This document shows, piece after piece, positions 49,101 through 58,068 of a stretch of DNA of 64,000 bases. The notes below the pieces were generated by a model that made no database searches, was not told the origin of the DNA, and saw only the letters and a program-made list of their open reading frames with translations. Position 1 is the first letter of the stretch. The number at the start of each line of letters is the position of its first letter. The stretch is taken from contig WBVU01000018.1 in the NCBI GenBank assembly GCA_009192285.1, positions 186,001-250,000 on the forward strand, read 5' to 3'. Source of the stretch: Morchella semilibera. Its lineage: Eukaryota; Ascomycota; Pezizomycetes; Pezizales; Morchellaceae. Both the position numbers and the translations under genes were made by a program.

Positions 49101-50424
49101 TTGAAGAGGCAGATCTGATTTTCGAAGAGGATAAGCAATTCTGGACGAGTGTGCAAGCACTCATGGCGCAGTCCAAGCGGCCAATTGTCTTTACGTGTAA
49201 TGACGAAAGCTTTATACCTTTCAGTTCGCTATCACTACATGCCATCTTAAGGTTCACAATGCCGCCTAAAGATTTGGTTATTGACAATCTCTTACTCATG
49301 TGTGCAAACGAGGGCCACCTTCTTCAGCGTAACTCTGTTGAGGGCCTAGTCGTCGCCCACAACGGCGACATGAGGGCGTCTCTTGTCGAGCTCGAGTTCT
49401 GGTGTCGTATGGGACTCGGTGATAGGAAAGGAGGGCTCGACTGGATGATCATGCGGTGGCCGGAAGGAGTCGACATTGCAGAAAACGGCGAAAAGCTTAG
49501 GGTCGTGAGTGAGGATACTTACCTCAAGGGCATGGGTGGATTTGATAGGGCCCCCATGAGTGAAGATGTAAAGTGGCGGGATATTTGGGAAATGTGGGAA
49601 GTTGATGTTGGCTACGAGGGGAATGGGACTGATAGTTTGGAGGAAATGGGTAGAGAGATAGCCAAAGGCGGTATGAATAAGGTGCAAGCACTAACGATTT
49701 GTGAGGAGTATGCGGAGGCATTGAGTGCGGTGGATGTCTATGCTGGGGCTGCAATGAGGAGCTTTGACGAGGTAGTTATATCCGTGTTCTAGGTAGCAGT
49801 TGGGGCACTACTGACTGACGATATGTAGTTGTTCATGGATAGCACCCAGCCTGAACTCAGTCTCAAGGCCCGCTCAGACGATATCCAAGGCCGGCCAATG
49901 CTCCAAGAAGATCCCCTTGACCGCCTTTACACTGTTGAAACAGAATTGGCCATCACCGTCCGCTACCTTGCCAAGCGCCATCTTTACGGCACTAAATACC
50001 GCAAACTCCAAGACCAAGATCTCGTAGAACTCATCACGCGTCGGTCCCTCACCAAGCAAGAACTAACGTTTGTCCGTCCTTCTATCTTAAATCCCACATA
50101 CTAACTAATCCTAGACCACTCTCTACCAACTACCTTTCGTCGACCTTCCGCCCTCTCTCCCACACATCTACCCAATTTGCATCCACCCCCGCAATCTGTC
50201 ACTCATCCGTCAACAGGACGCTGGCGATACTGATGCTCGACGTAGCGCCATACGTCCGTGGTATTGCCCACTACGACTCGCAGCAAGCACAGATGCGCAT
50301 CCGAGCCAGTAACCTCCTGTCTGCCGGCGGCGGTAGGCTTACAAGGACAGCTAGGAATGCTGGGAGGGCGGTGACAGGGGACGCAAAGACCGATGGCTAC
50401 CGGATGTTAATGTGGAGCTTGTGA
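46194..50424 (+). CDS. ELG1: ELG1/ATAD5, large subunit of the alternative RFC that unloads PCNA
   Basis: Elg1 replaces Rfc1 in an RFC-like clamp complex that removes PCNA, including SUMO-PCNA, from chromatin after replication. Exons 46194-46311, 46365-49771, 49829-50067 and 50115-50424 join in frame to give about 1,357 residues. The N-terminal 650 residues are basic and disordered. From about residue 690 comes WEVKYAPESSREVL, the RFC box equivalent. The AAA+ core has Walker A GPNGCGKT (about 858-865) and a Walker B region LILIEEADLIFEEDKQFWT (about 949), the Elg1-type form, then RPIVFTCND (sensor 1). The helical C-terminal domain continues over introns 3 and 4 (GMNKVQALTICEEYAEALSA, then DVAPYVRGIAHYDSQQAQ). 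The start is the ATG at 46194 because splicing at GTACAT/CATAG gives PLFDPQKRKEMMQQKA. The N-terminus has three related motifs described under findings. Identification is firm. Confidence 0.92.
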
Positions 50425-51103
50425 AGGGGAGCGGCGGGGAAGGTTGGTGTAACTTGGAAAATGGAGATAAAGATGGGGGCAGTGATGTAGATGGGGAGTA
50501 TGAACTTGAGTTTGAGGATTAGGCTGGAGTGGTATGGCATGATGGCGTTCATTCATTTTTGCCCTTTTTTCGCCTTACATTCTTTGTGCGAGTTTTTGAC
50601 GGATATCATCCTTGCTTTTGCTTTTTTACGGGGATTTTAGGGTGGGATAATCAGGACTGTATAGTTGAGAGTGCCAGCCGCACATTGCATTGCATCGAAT
50701 CATGTACCAATTACGATAATCACGAGTAGATTTACTATACATACATAACTTAGAGTTAGTAATACATGGAGTTTAGAGGCGGGGTGCCTTGCTGTCAGTA
50801 TCTGATAACCTTTTCCCAATATCGAAGGGCAAATCCATAGTAAGAATTAACCGCCATATCAATTTCCACCACTACACAGAGATGTCATCCTTTGAATGAT
50901 ATGTCTACGCCCTAACCTCTTCAAACCCATTCAATGATTTATTCATTATGCTAACTATGTTTATCAACACCTCTAATAACCCCCTCACAATCTTTCATCA
51001 TACATTCTCACAAATAAATCACATAAATACAATAACATCCTCAAGCTACCTAGCACCACCACCCCTACCATTAAAAATACCACCACCACAAAAAACAATC
51101 AAA
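50425..51103. other. Interval between ELG1 and a small orphan gene
   Basis: No supported ORF. The right end (about 51040-51103) is an A/C-rich stretch, a good leader for the next gene. Confidence 0.4.
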
Positions 51104-51379
51104 ATGTCTAACCGCGCACAAGAAATCGACGCCATCATTGCCGCCCAGCGCGCCAAGCATGAAAACGGTCCAGAGGACAACACCCCACACAGGCCCAACG
51201 ATGCACAGGAGTTCCTCGCCGGCCTGCACGCCAGGTACGAAGCCGGGGGACAGCAGAGGTACGGGGCCGCGGGACAACAGAGCTCAGGGGGTCAGTCGAG
51301 ATACGGGGGATCCCAGCTGAGCTACGAGCCTGAGGGGTCGTATGGGGATACGGAATACACTGGAGAGGAGACGGATTAG
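51104..51379 (+). CDS. Small hydrophilic protein of 91 residues
   Basis: A single-exon ORF starts at an ATG in favourable context (TCAAAATGTC) after an A/C-rich leader. The N-terminal half is a helix (MSNRAQEIDAIIAAQRAKHE) followed by PNDAQEFLAGLHARYEAG. The C-terminal half is Gly/Gln/Tyr/Ser-rich with repeats of the type GGQQRYGAAGQQ and SRYGGSQLSYEPEG, ending acidic (GDTEYTGEETD). No signal peptide or membrane span is present. I recognise no family; the composition resembles small fungal stress or prion-like proteins, which is inference. GC content and codon use are higher than the flanking DNA, which supports real coding. Confidence 0.6.
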   Translation: MSNRAQEIDAIIAAQRAKHENGPEDNTPHRPNDAQEFLAGLHARYEAGGQQRYGAAGQQSSGGQSRYGGSQLSYEPEGSYGDTEYTGEETD

Positions 51380-52783
51380 GTGTGCCGGCCTTAGGCTTTC
51401 ATAAGATAATACAATGGTTTTTGCGGCCTACTCTACTAGTAGTAGAGTGGGCTAGATCGAGGCGCTGTGCTATAGCTAGTAACAGTTTTCTCTCTTTTTT
51501 CTTTCTTTCTTTTTTTCCAGGGATTCGGGGTTTTCAGGTGTAGTGGATTTTTTAAGAACCAAGGATAATCTAACGATACCAATTGTTTTGATCTAAATCA
51601 AGTTCAGTTTCAAGTGAAGTGAGATATAACTGGTGAATTTGATTACCTTGGCACGAAACATGTTTCGCGGCTTGGGGAAGTCGAGTGAGTAGCTATGATC
51701 CGAGACATATTAATAAATATGTGTATCTACCAATTTCAAAAAGCTCCCAATATATGCTACAGAGCTCAAGGCGGTAGTAAATGAGCGTCCCAACTTCGTA
51801 AATCTACTAGATCAATCATCGGTACAAGTGTTTACCCTAGGTAGGAGAAAGAGTGACGTTCTGTGACCAGCTAGATCCTGGTCTCGGATACATGTAGTAC
51901 CCCGCGGGGGAGCACACGTCTATTTGCCGTGAATTTAGGGCTACTAAGTTATGCTTATATGGAGGTCTGTCGACTATAAATGGTGCTAACAAGACTCCAA
52001 CCCCCCCCCCCCGGAGAAGAGGATTATATTAACTGACTAGGAAGGATTGTGGGTTTACCATAGCATCGCAGGGGTGCGGTTAACATGCTAAGAAGCTGTC
52101 GCACTTTCTTTCGGTTTGATTGGATCCGTTGTTCTAGTGAATCTAGTTGTGTTGTGTTGTTATAACGAGTTTCTTTATACAGTGTCGAAGATAGGCGAGT
52201 TGGGTTTGGCCTCGAGAATACGTCCCAGTATTATATTTACGTCAGGTCTGCAGTGCTGTGGTATCGCGGCCGCGGGCTCGGGACGAAATCCAATTCGTCA
52301 TATATCATTATACACACACAGATGTAATATAGTCAGAGTGCGTCATCGTGCGTCACTCGGAATCATACTGCACTACACTTTCAAAGATCACCGGGACATC
52401 AGCTGGGAGCTAAGTCCAGTAGCAGCATCCATTAGAGATTAGTTCAAATTGATCCTTACATATCGGGGGTCCAGGGGCCTCTCATCAGGGACTCCTAGAA
52501 GCTGGTCGTTACACTATAGACACAACCATAAACGTCTCAAAGCCACATATGAACCAAGTATGTTGTGGGGTACATACATGTACATATGCATACATGTATC
52601 AATGGGTCACCAAGGCCAATCTATGTCTTAGCATACATAGAAAGCATTGTGGCTTCAACATGTTGTCCAGATGGAATCGGCATTTTGCAATCTGTCTTTC
52701 ATTCTACAGGGGACTGCTTCTATGTAAGCACAAAAAAACTGGTCCCACCGGTTAACTCTAGAGAGCACTGCTACTATACACCA
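51380..52783. other. Gene-free interval upstream of the first RING gene
   Basis: It holds a T-rich region (51490-51560), poly(C) near 52002, three TACATGTA copies (51893, 52574, 52590) and at 52338-52360 a copy of a CGTCACTCGG-containing motif that recurs at 60978-61366. The frame of the RING gene is open upstream to 52565 but that part looks non-coding. Confidence 0.45.
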
Positions 52784-54001
52784 ATGGCCGAGCAGGAAAA
52801 CATAATGGCGCCAGCCGAAGTGCATCTCAATCCCATGGCGCAAGAGAGCGGTGGCGATGATGGGCATAAAGAGGGTGAGCATACAGAGGGCGGGTATACT
52901 GAGGACGGGTGTACAGAAGACGGGTATGCAGATGATGAGTATACAGATGATGAGTATACAGATGATGATGAGTATACAGATGATGAGTATACAGATGATG
53001 AGTATACAGATGATGAGAATGAGGAGTATGGTGATAGTAGTGGTGATGAGGAGGAGGATGATAGTGATGAAGATGAGGATGAGGACTGGGATACGAGGGC
53101 TGTAGTCAACCACTATGATTACTGGGAAGACGAACTATCTGATCAGAGCCCCACTTTAAACAACGAGGGGCCGTATTCATTGTGGGGGGAGGAGAGAGCC
53201 ATAGTCGATCAGCTTGATCATTACTGGGATCCTGATCAGAGTCCTACTAGCACTCCGCGCGACGAGTGGGCGTATTCATTGAGAATGGCGGAGTATATCA
53301 AATTGGCAACAGCAGACAACAGTCTCGATAGTCCAGCCACACCCCCCGGGGAAACCCAAGATACAGCGGAGGATGGGGAGCGCTCAGGGAGTGCAGATGC
53401 AGAACCAATAGATTGGGACAATGTCGATCCATACAACATCAATAACATGGGGATCCGGAGGTTACAGGCAGCCATAGAATTGGAGAGAGGTATTACTACA
53501 TACGCCACCCTAAAATGTGAGGTCATAACTAATTACCACGCAGCTAATCGTATTTCTTCCGGAGGAACTTACTGGCCTAATTTCTATATCCATGACTTTG
53601 AATATTCCGACCCTGACTCTGACACTAGCCGCAAGGGATATACGGGCCCGGACGAGTGGCTGTGCGGGCTTTGTCGGGAACGCCTGATCGATGTTATATT
53701 TGAAGAATGCTCTCACAGGGCCTGCAAGAAGTGTGTTTTAAACCTATGCATTATTAAGTGTAGCACGGAGCTACTGGTGACGTTTCCATGCTATATATGT
53801 CGGGCGGATGTGACGCGGTTTGGGTTGGTGCAGACTGGAGGGTCAGAAGTAATGATATCAGAGTGGGGTAGATGGGAGGCGAAGGAGACGAAAACGGTGT
53901 TGGAGTGGATGCTAAGTACGTCGAGGAAGGCGAGGGAGGCTTGGTTGTGGGCAAATATTGACCTAGCTTTTAACGCGGAATGGAGCAGCCGACAGCCTTA
54001 G
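52784..54001 (+). CDS. RING-finger protein with acidic DDEYT repeats (probable E3 ubiquitin ligase)
   Basis: A single-exon ORF of 405 residues. Residues 25-110 are extremely acidic, including six to seven tandem DDEYT units and a D/E run (GDEEEDDSDEDEDEDWD). A middle region holds two diverged segments around YDYWEDELSDQSPT and LDHYWDPDQSPTST. A C3HC4-type RING lies at about 293-345: CGLC, eleven residues, CSHRACKKC, then CYIC. It is followed by a C-terminal helix VLEWMLSTSRKAREAWLW. The RING suggests a ubiquitin ligase; no other domain is seen. The start at 52784 is preferred to an in-frame ATG at 52565 because the upstream part has unordered composition and TACATGTA motifs. A related protein is encoded 1.5 kb downstream. 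Substrate unknown. Confidence 0.75.
   Translation: MAEQENIMAPAEVHLNPMAQESGGDDGHKEGEHTEGGYTEDGCTEDGYADDEYTDDEYTDDDEYTDDEYTDDEYTDDENEEYGDSSGDEEEDDSDEDEDEDWDTRAVVNHYDYWEDELSDQSPTLNNEGPYSLWGEERAIVDQLDHYWDPDQSPTSTPRDEWAYSLRMAEYIKLATADNSLDSPATPPGETQDTAEDGERSGSADAEPIDWDNVDPYNINNMGIRRLQAAIELERGITTYATLKCEVITNYHAANRISSGGTYWPNFYIHDFEYSDPDSDTSRKGYTGPDEWLCGLCRERLIDVIFEECSHRACKKCVLNLCIIKCSTELLVTFPCYICRADVTRFGLVQTGGSEVMISEWGRWEAKETKTVLEWMLSTSRKAREAWLWANIDLAFNAEWSSRQP
52933..53021 (+). repeat. 15-bp coding tandem repeat (DDEYT)
   Basis: Tandem units of GATGATGAGTATACA, one with an extra GAT, encode an acidic Tyr/Thr repeat in frame in the RING gene. Confidence 0.9.
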
Positions 54002-55518
54002 CTCTCTCTAGACGTATTCATTGGTGAGTCTTCTGGGCTGTATCCGATTGGGTTTTGGGTGATTCTAACTGTATAGATCTGCAAGGCGCGGTTTCGGTTT
54101 TTCGATAACCACCTTGTGGAATTTGAGCAGGATTTTGCTGTTTTTATCCAGCTGCAGCTGATCTTTGGGAGCCAGAGGGTTAAATTCATAGAATATCTAA
54201 GGGGGCCGGAAGAATTCATCAGGACTAGAGAAGAGTATTGTATAAAAAACCATGCAATAAGTATTACACCTTTGTAAGATAGCATTTGTTTTCCACAACA
54301 AAAGTATTTCACGTCTGGCCGGGATCTCTTTCAGGGTCTTCTAGTCTGCCTTCTAAGGCCGGGGGTGAAGTTAACTAGACCTGGGAATGGTAAATTCCAT
54401 CATTTTGGCCAACACTTTCGGTTCAAATGCGTTTTTGTCCCGATCAGGTAGAGGCTAGTGGGATAACTACATGTGGGAGACACCACTAAGGGCTTTCTGT
54501 AATAGTTCCGGCGACTTTAATTACAATATATACGCGCCTAGCCAATTCCGGCAGATTGTTATTCGATCATCAGCCTTGGGTTTGGTGTAGGTGCGAGAGT
54601 TTATGCAATTATACGTAGTGTATGTACAAGAGCTTCAAACCATACATCGCCCTTAGAACGTACACCACAGGTTTTTCTCACGTACCACGTGAACCCATAC
54701 ACACATCAGTCCATCCTGTAACCTGCAATTCTATAGCCATCGGCAACCCCTCACGAGACAATATTGCCCGCGCACCACCCATATGCTCTACACCCTCGCA
54801 CCCATCCGGCTGCTGTTCTTTTCCTGGGAACGGTCAGTCACCCCCGTGAAACGGACGAGTGATATCTTATGATTGACCCCCACCCGTTTCCTACCGACAA
54901 TGGGGAGTAGCGTGCGGTATGTCCTGTTATCTGTTGGACATGGTTTTGACGTGGGCGTTGTCGGGGTGTATTCTACTTACCCGTGCATAGCTGGCACTAT
55001 ACTGGGAGCGCCTACAGGATCTATATGGGCAGCCAGTCGTTCCTTTGGTTTGGTCCGGATGGTCACCGCTGGAGTACATGCCATGTAGTTAGTTCACACA
55101 CGCAGAACACGAGGAGTGCAGCCGTAGAATATAGCGGGCCTCTCGTAGCTGGGTTCTACACCCTACACCCCACACCCCACCCCACGGCTCTGGTACGACC
55201 ACATATCACAACTACACCCACCACCACCACCACTACGATGGACGTTGAGTCACTGGGGGGCGAGAAGTCTACATTCAATGGCATCTCGTGGGCTTCGCTT
55301 TCGTCTAATAGGGGGGGGTGTAATTGGCTACGGCTGTGGCTGGCGTGGCTATAAAACCCTGGACACGGTGCGTGTGCCGTGTTTGCTATTGATATTCCTA
55401 TTCCTACTTACATACCTAGGCTTTCCCGCAGCAGCAGCAGCAGAGAAACAACGGAGAGGCATCTGGACAAACAGAAAACAAAGTCCGCAAAAAAAACAAG
55501 AAACACTCACTACACCGC
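54002..55518. other. Interval between the two RING genes
   Basis: No supported ORF. Composition changes from AT-balanced to GC-rich at about 54.6-55.5 kb. The right end contains a CA-rich stretch and a GCA trinucleotide run (55428-55441) close to the next start. Confidence 0.4.
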
Positions 55519-56157
55519 ATGGCCCCCCCACAGCGCCCGGACCCCGAACCCCACCACAACTGGGCAGAGAGCCCCTCCCGGCCGCTCTCCACCCCCGAAG
55601 AAGCCTCCGACATCGACTACCCCGTGAGCGACGACGACGACCCCAACGACCGCGGCAGCGTGGACAACACGTGGCACAGCGCGTACCGGGGGCCCGGGCC
55701 CGACGAGGAGCCGCAGGAGAAGGCCGAGGGCGAGGTGAGGCGGCGCCTGGAGTTTACGGACGTCATGCGCCGGTTCCCCGACAGTGGGGCGGGGGGGAGG
55801 AGGCCCGCGGCGGCGTATCGGCCGCCGCCGCAGTATGATTGGGGGTCTGAGAGCGACGGGGAGCGGGAGCGGGAGGGGGGTGGGTGTGCGGTGTGTGTGG
55901 GGAGGGCGGTGCGGGTGGTGTATGTCCCGTGCGGGCACGGCGTCTGTGTGTGCTGTGCCAAGAGGGCGTGGTGTAGAGGGCGCATGAAGCGGCTCAGGTT
56001 CCCGAGGTGGCTGAGGTGCCAGACGTGTCTGGGGAGGGTTGCGACGGTGGATGTGGTTGGTGGTGGGGCGGGGGTGGCGGTGTTGGAGTGGGTGGTGGCG
56101 GCGTCGGAGAGGATTGCGGGGATGTGGAGATTGAGGTGTGGGGAGGGGGCTGGGTGA
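55519..56157 (+). CDS. Small RING-finger protein related to its upstream neighbour
   Basis: A single-exon, GC-rich ORF of 212 residues. The N-terminus is Pro/Asp/Glu-rich (DIDYPVSDDDDPNDRGSVDN). A RING lies at about residues 123-170: CAVC, eleven residues, CGHGVCVCC, then a basic insertion (RGRMKRLRFPRWLR) and CQTC. The C-terminal helix VLEWVVAASERIAGMWRLR resembles that of the RING protein at 52784-54001, with the same order and the same eleven-residue first spacing. Probable E3 ubiquitin ligase. The basic insertion between the metal-binding pairs is longer than usual, though the eight ligands are present. A few alternative upstream starts exist in other frames only. Confidence 0.68.
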   Translation: MAPPQRPDPEPHHNWAESPSRPLSTPEEASDIDYPVSDDDDPNDRGSVDNTWHSAYRGPGPDEEPQEKAEGEVRRRLEFTDVMRRFPDSGAGGRRPAAAYRPPPQYDWGSESDGEREREGGGCAVCVGRAVRVVYVPCGHGVCVCCAKRAWCRGRMKRLRFPRWLRCQTCLGRVATVDVVGGGAGVAVLEWVVAASERIAGMWRLRCGEGAG

Positions 56158-57193
56158 GCTGCTTTGTACAGATGCCCCCGGTGCTTGTGTTTGAATATTT
56201 TTATAGCCCTGGTAGTATTTGTTATATGGGCTCTTTTTTATGAGTATATAGGGTGCTATTACGCTAGTGATAGGCTCCGTTTGTCACTTTATTATTTGCA
56301 ATTCCGTATTTTTATCTGCCTTTGTGCGAGTTGGGTAACTCAGTTTTTTCATTTGTATTATAACCTGTTATGTAGCTTCCCTACAATCATTGACTGGGCT
56401 CTCATGTATCCCGCGCTACGTAGTACACAAGTCCTAGTATAACTAACTAATACAACTCCCAATAAATAAAATAACTGAGGCCCTGATCGTAGTTCCAGGT
56501 CAGGTCAGGTCACAGGGTATCACTCGGCGCCAAGCCGGTGGTGTATCCAACGGGACTCGCGGCAGGGGAAAGCACCGGTATAGTCCGTCGTGAAACCGAC
56601 CCCCCAGGGAAAGTGGCTCTGGTTGAGAAGGGTCTCACATAGATTTAGTAGCTCCTGTTATGGGGCCAGCGATGGGAGAGGGTAGGAAGGGAGGAAAGGG
56701 GGGGAAGGGGTGCCGGGTGCAGTCAAGCATGGTCTGCCCGGCTTGTGCTGTGCTGTGGGCTGGTGGGTGGAGAGAGACGGGTGTGGTGTTGGCTGTGGCT
56801 GTTTGTCTGTCGGGGCGGCTGCGAGTGATGGGCCGTGACGCGGAGACGCTGGCCGGGTGGGTGGCGGGTGTATAGTAGATAGTGCGGCGCGTGGGCGGCT
56901 GGTAGTTTCGTGCGGTGACCGGATGGGGTAGTACCGGGGAATGCTTCTTTTGACGAGACTTGGGGTGCGGTGTGGCGGCGTGCGGTTGTGGAGGGATTGG
57001 AATGTGAACCCCGCTGGTGGCGGATAAACATGTCACGAAGGTCCGCACCACGCACGCGGTATGGAGTGGAATTCATGTACATATGTACCCAATTAATCAA
57101 TTAATTAACTAGCTACCCAGCCTACAAGACCACAATAAAAAAACACAACCCCCGGTAGAGGTAACAGACATAACCGAACGCCCCCCATTATCT
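56158..57193. other. Gene-free GC-rich interval
   Basis: Short ORFs on both strands reflect GC bias. A T-rich stretch (56190-56440) is likely the 3' end of the RING gene. A GGTCAGGTCA tandem (56499-56513) sits near a TATCACTCGGCG motif similar to the repeat at 61 kb. Confidence 0.4.
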
Positions 57194-57376
57194 TCAGACC
57201 TGGGCGCGCAGCTCCTCGGCCCAGCACCACACGACGTACAGCAGCCAGAGCTCCAGCGCGCAGCAGCAGGCGCCGACGCAGTCCATCACCGGGGTGGGCG
57301 TGGGGCGGGGCTGCTGCTGGGCTTCGAGGTCGGTGTGTGTGTGTGGCGGGCCTTTTGGTTGTGCGGTGGTGGACAT
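57194..57376 (-). CDS. Possible small Cys/Trp-rich membrane-tail protein (60 residues)
   Basis: The ORF starts MSTTAQPKGPPHTHTDLEAQ, a hydrophilic Pro/Gln-rich head, and ends with CVGACCCALELWLLYVVWCW and a short polar tail. This order (flexible head, then a Cys-rich hydrophobic helix at the C-terminus) resembles CYSTM-type small tail-anchored stress proteins, but the match to their CCxxCCC core is loose. It lies in GC-rich DNA where ORFs arise easily. Confidence is modest. Confidence 0.35.
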   Translation of the reverse strand: MSTTAQPKGPPHTHTDLEAQQQPRPTPTPVMDCVGACCCALELWLLYVVWCWAEELRAQV

Positions 57377-58068
57377 GGCGGTGGGGGTGTGAGGGGGTGC
57401 TGAAGTGTAGTAGTGACGTGCGGACGGGGTAATCTGGCTTATGTGTAGATGCGTACTCTTCGGGCGGTGAATCAAGCGGGCGCTGCTTCACCGGACATCA
57501 CCCGCACCCACCGTGCTTCGGGACCGGCAGCGTTGACATCATCGCATTGTTTCATTGGCTGCGGGTTGTGCAGGTGCGTGGGTTATGCAGCCAGCGTGGG
57601 TTATGCGCCAGCAGTGACAGCTGCAACGTCAACACGCGAGGGGATAAGCGATCGGGTCTTGCTTTTCTTCTCTTGTTCTCTTCTTCTGCTGCTTCTCTTC
57701 TTCTGCTTCTCTTCTTCTCTCTCTTCTCTCTTCTCTCCCCCCCTCTCCCCCCCCTCTCCCCATCGACAGCTCCCCAGACAGACACCATCAGCAATCGAGA
57801 CACCCCCCCAGAGCATCTACACGCAGTAGATGCAAGAAAGAGGAGGGAGTTGAATATTGTTTTACAGTGAGGGGCGTATTTACCAAGGTAAGAACTCTGT
57901 CTCTCCTCAGTTAGTCCCCAAGCCCACAACCAACCAGACTCGAGGAGCTGACCCGACCACCAACCACCGCTAGGACCAACCACCATCACCGACACCGACC
58001 ACACCCCCATCCCCGCACCACCACCACCACAACAACAACCACAACAAACAACCACAACAACCCCCACA
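57377..58068. promoter_or_regulatory. MVP1 upstream region
   Basis: It contains a long CT-rich tract (57655-57765) and, just before the start, CA-rich repeats (ACCACCACAACAACAACC type, 58010-58065), typical of a long fungal 5' leader. ORFs on the opposite strand over this part are composition artefacts. Confidence 0.45.

Noticed and set aside
52655-53113. Minus-strand ORF with a long hydrophobic Ile/Leu/Thr repeat resembling membrane spans
   Set aside because: It is the complement of the DDEYT acidic repeat.
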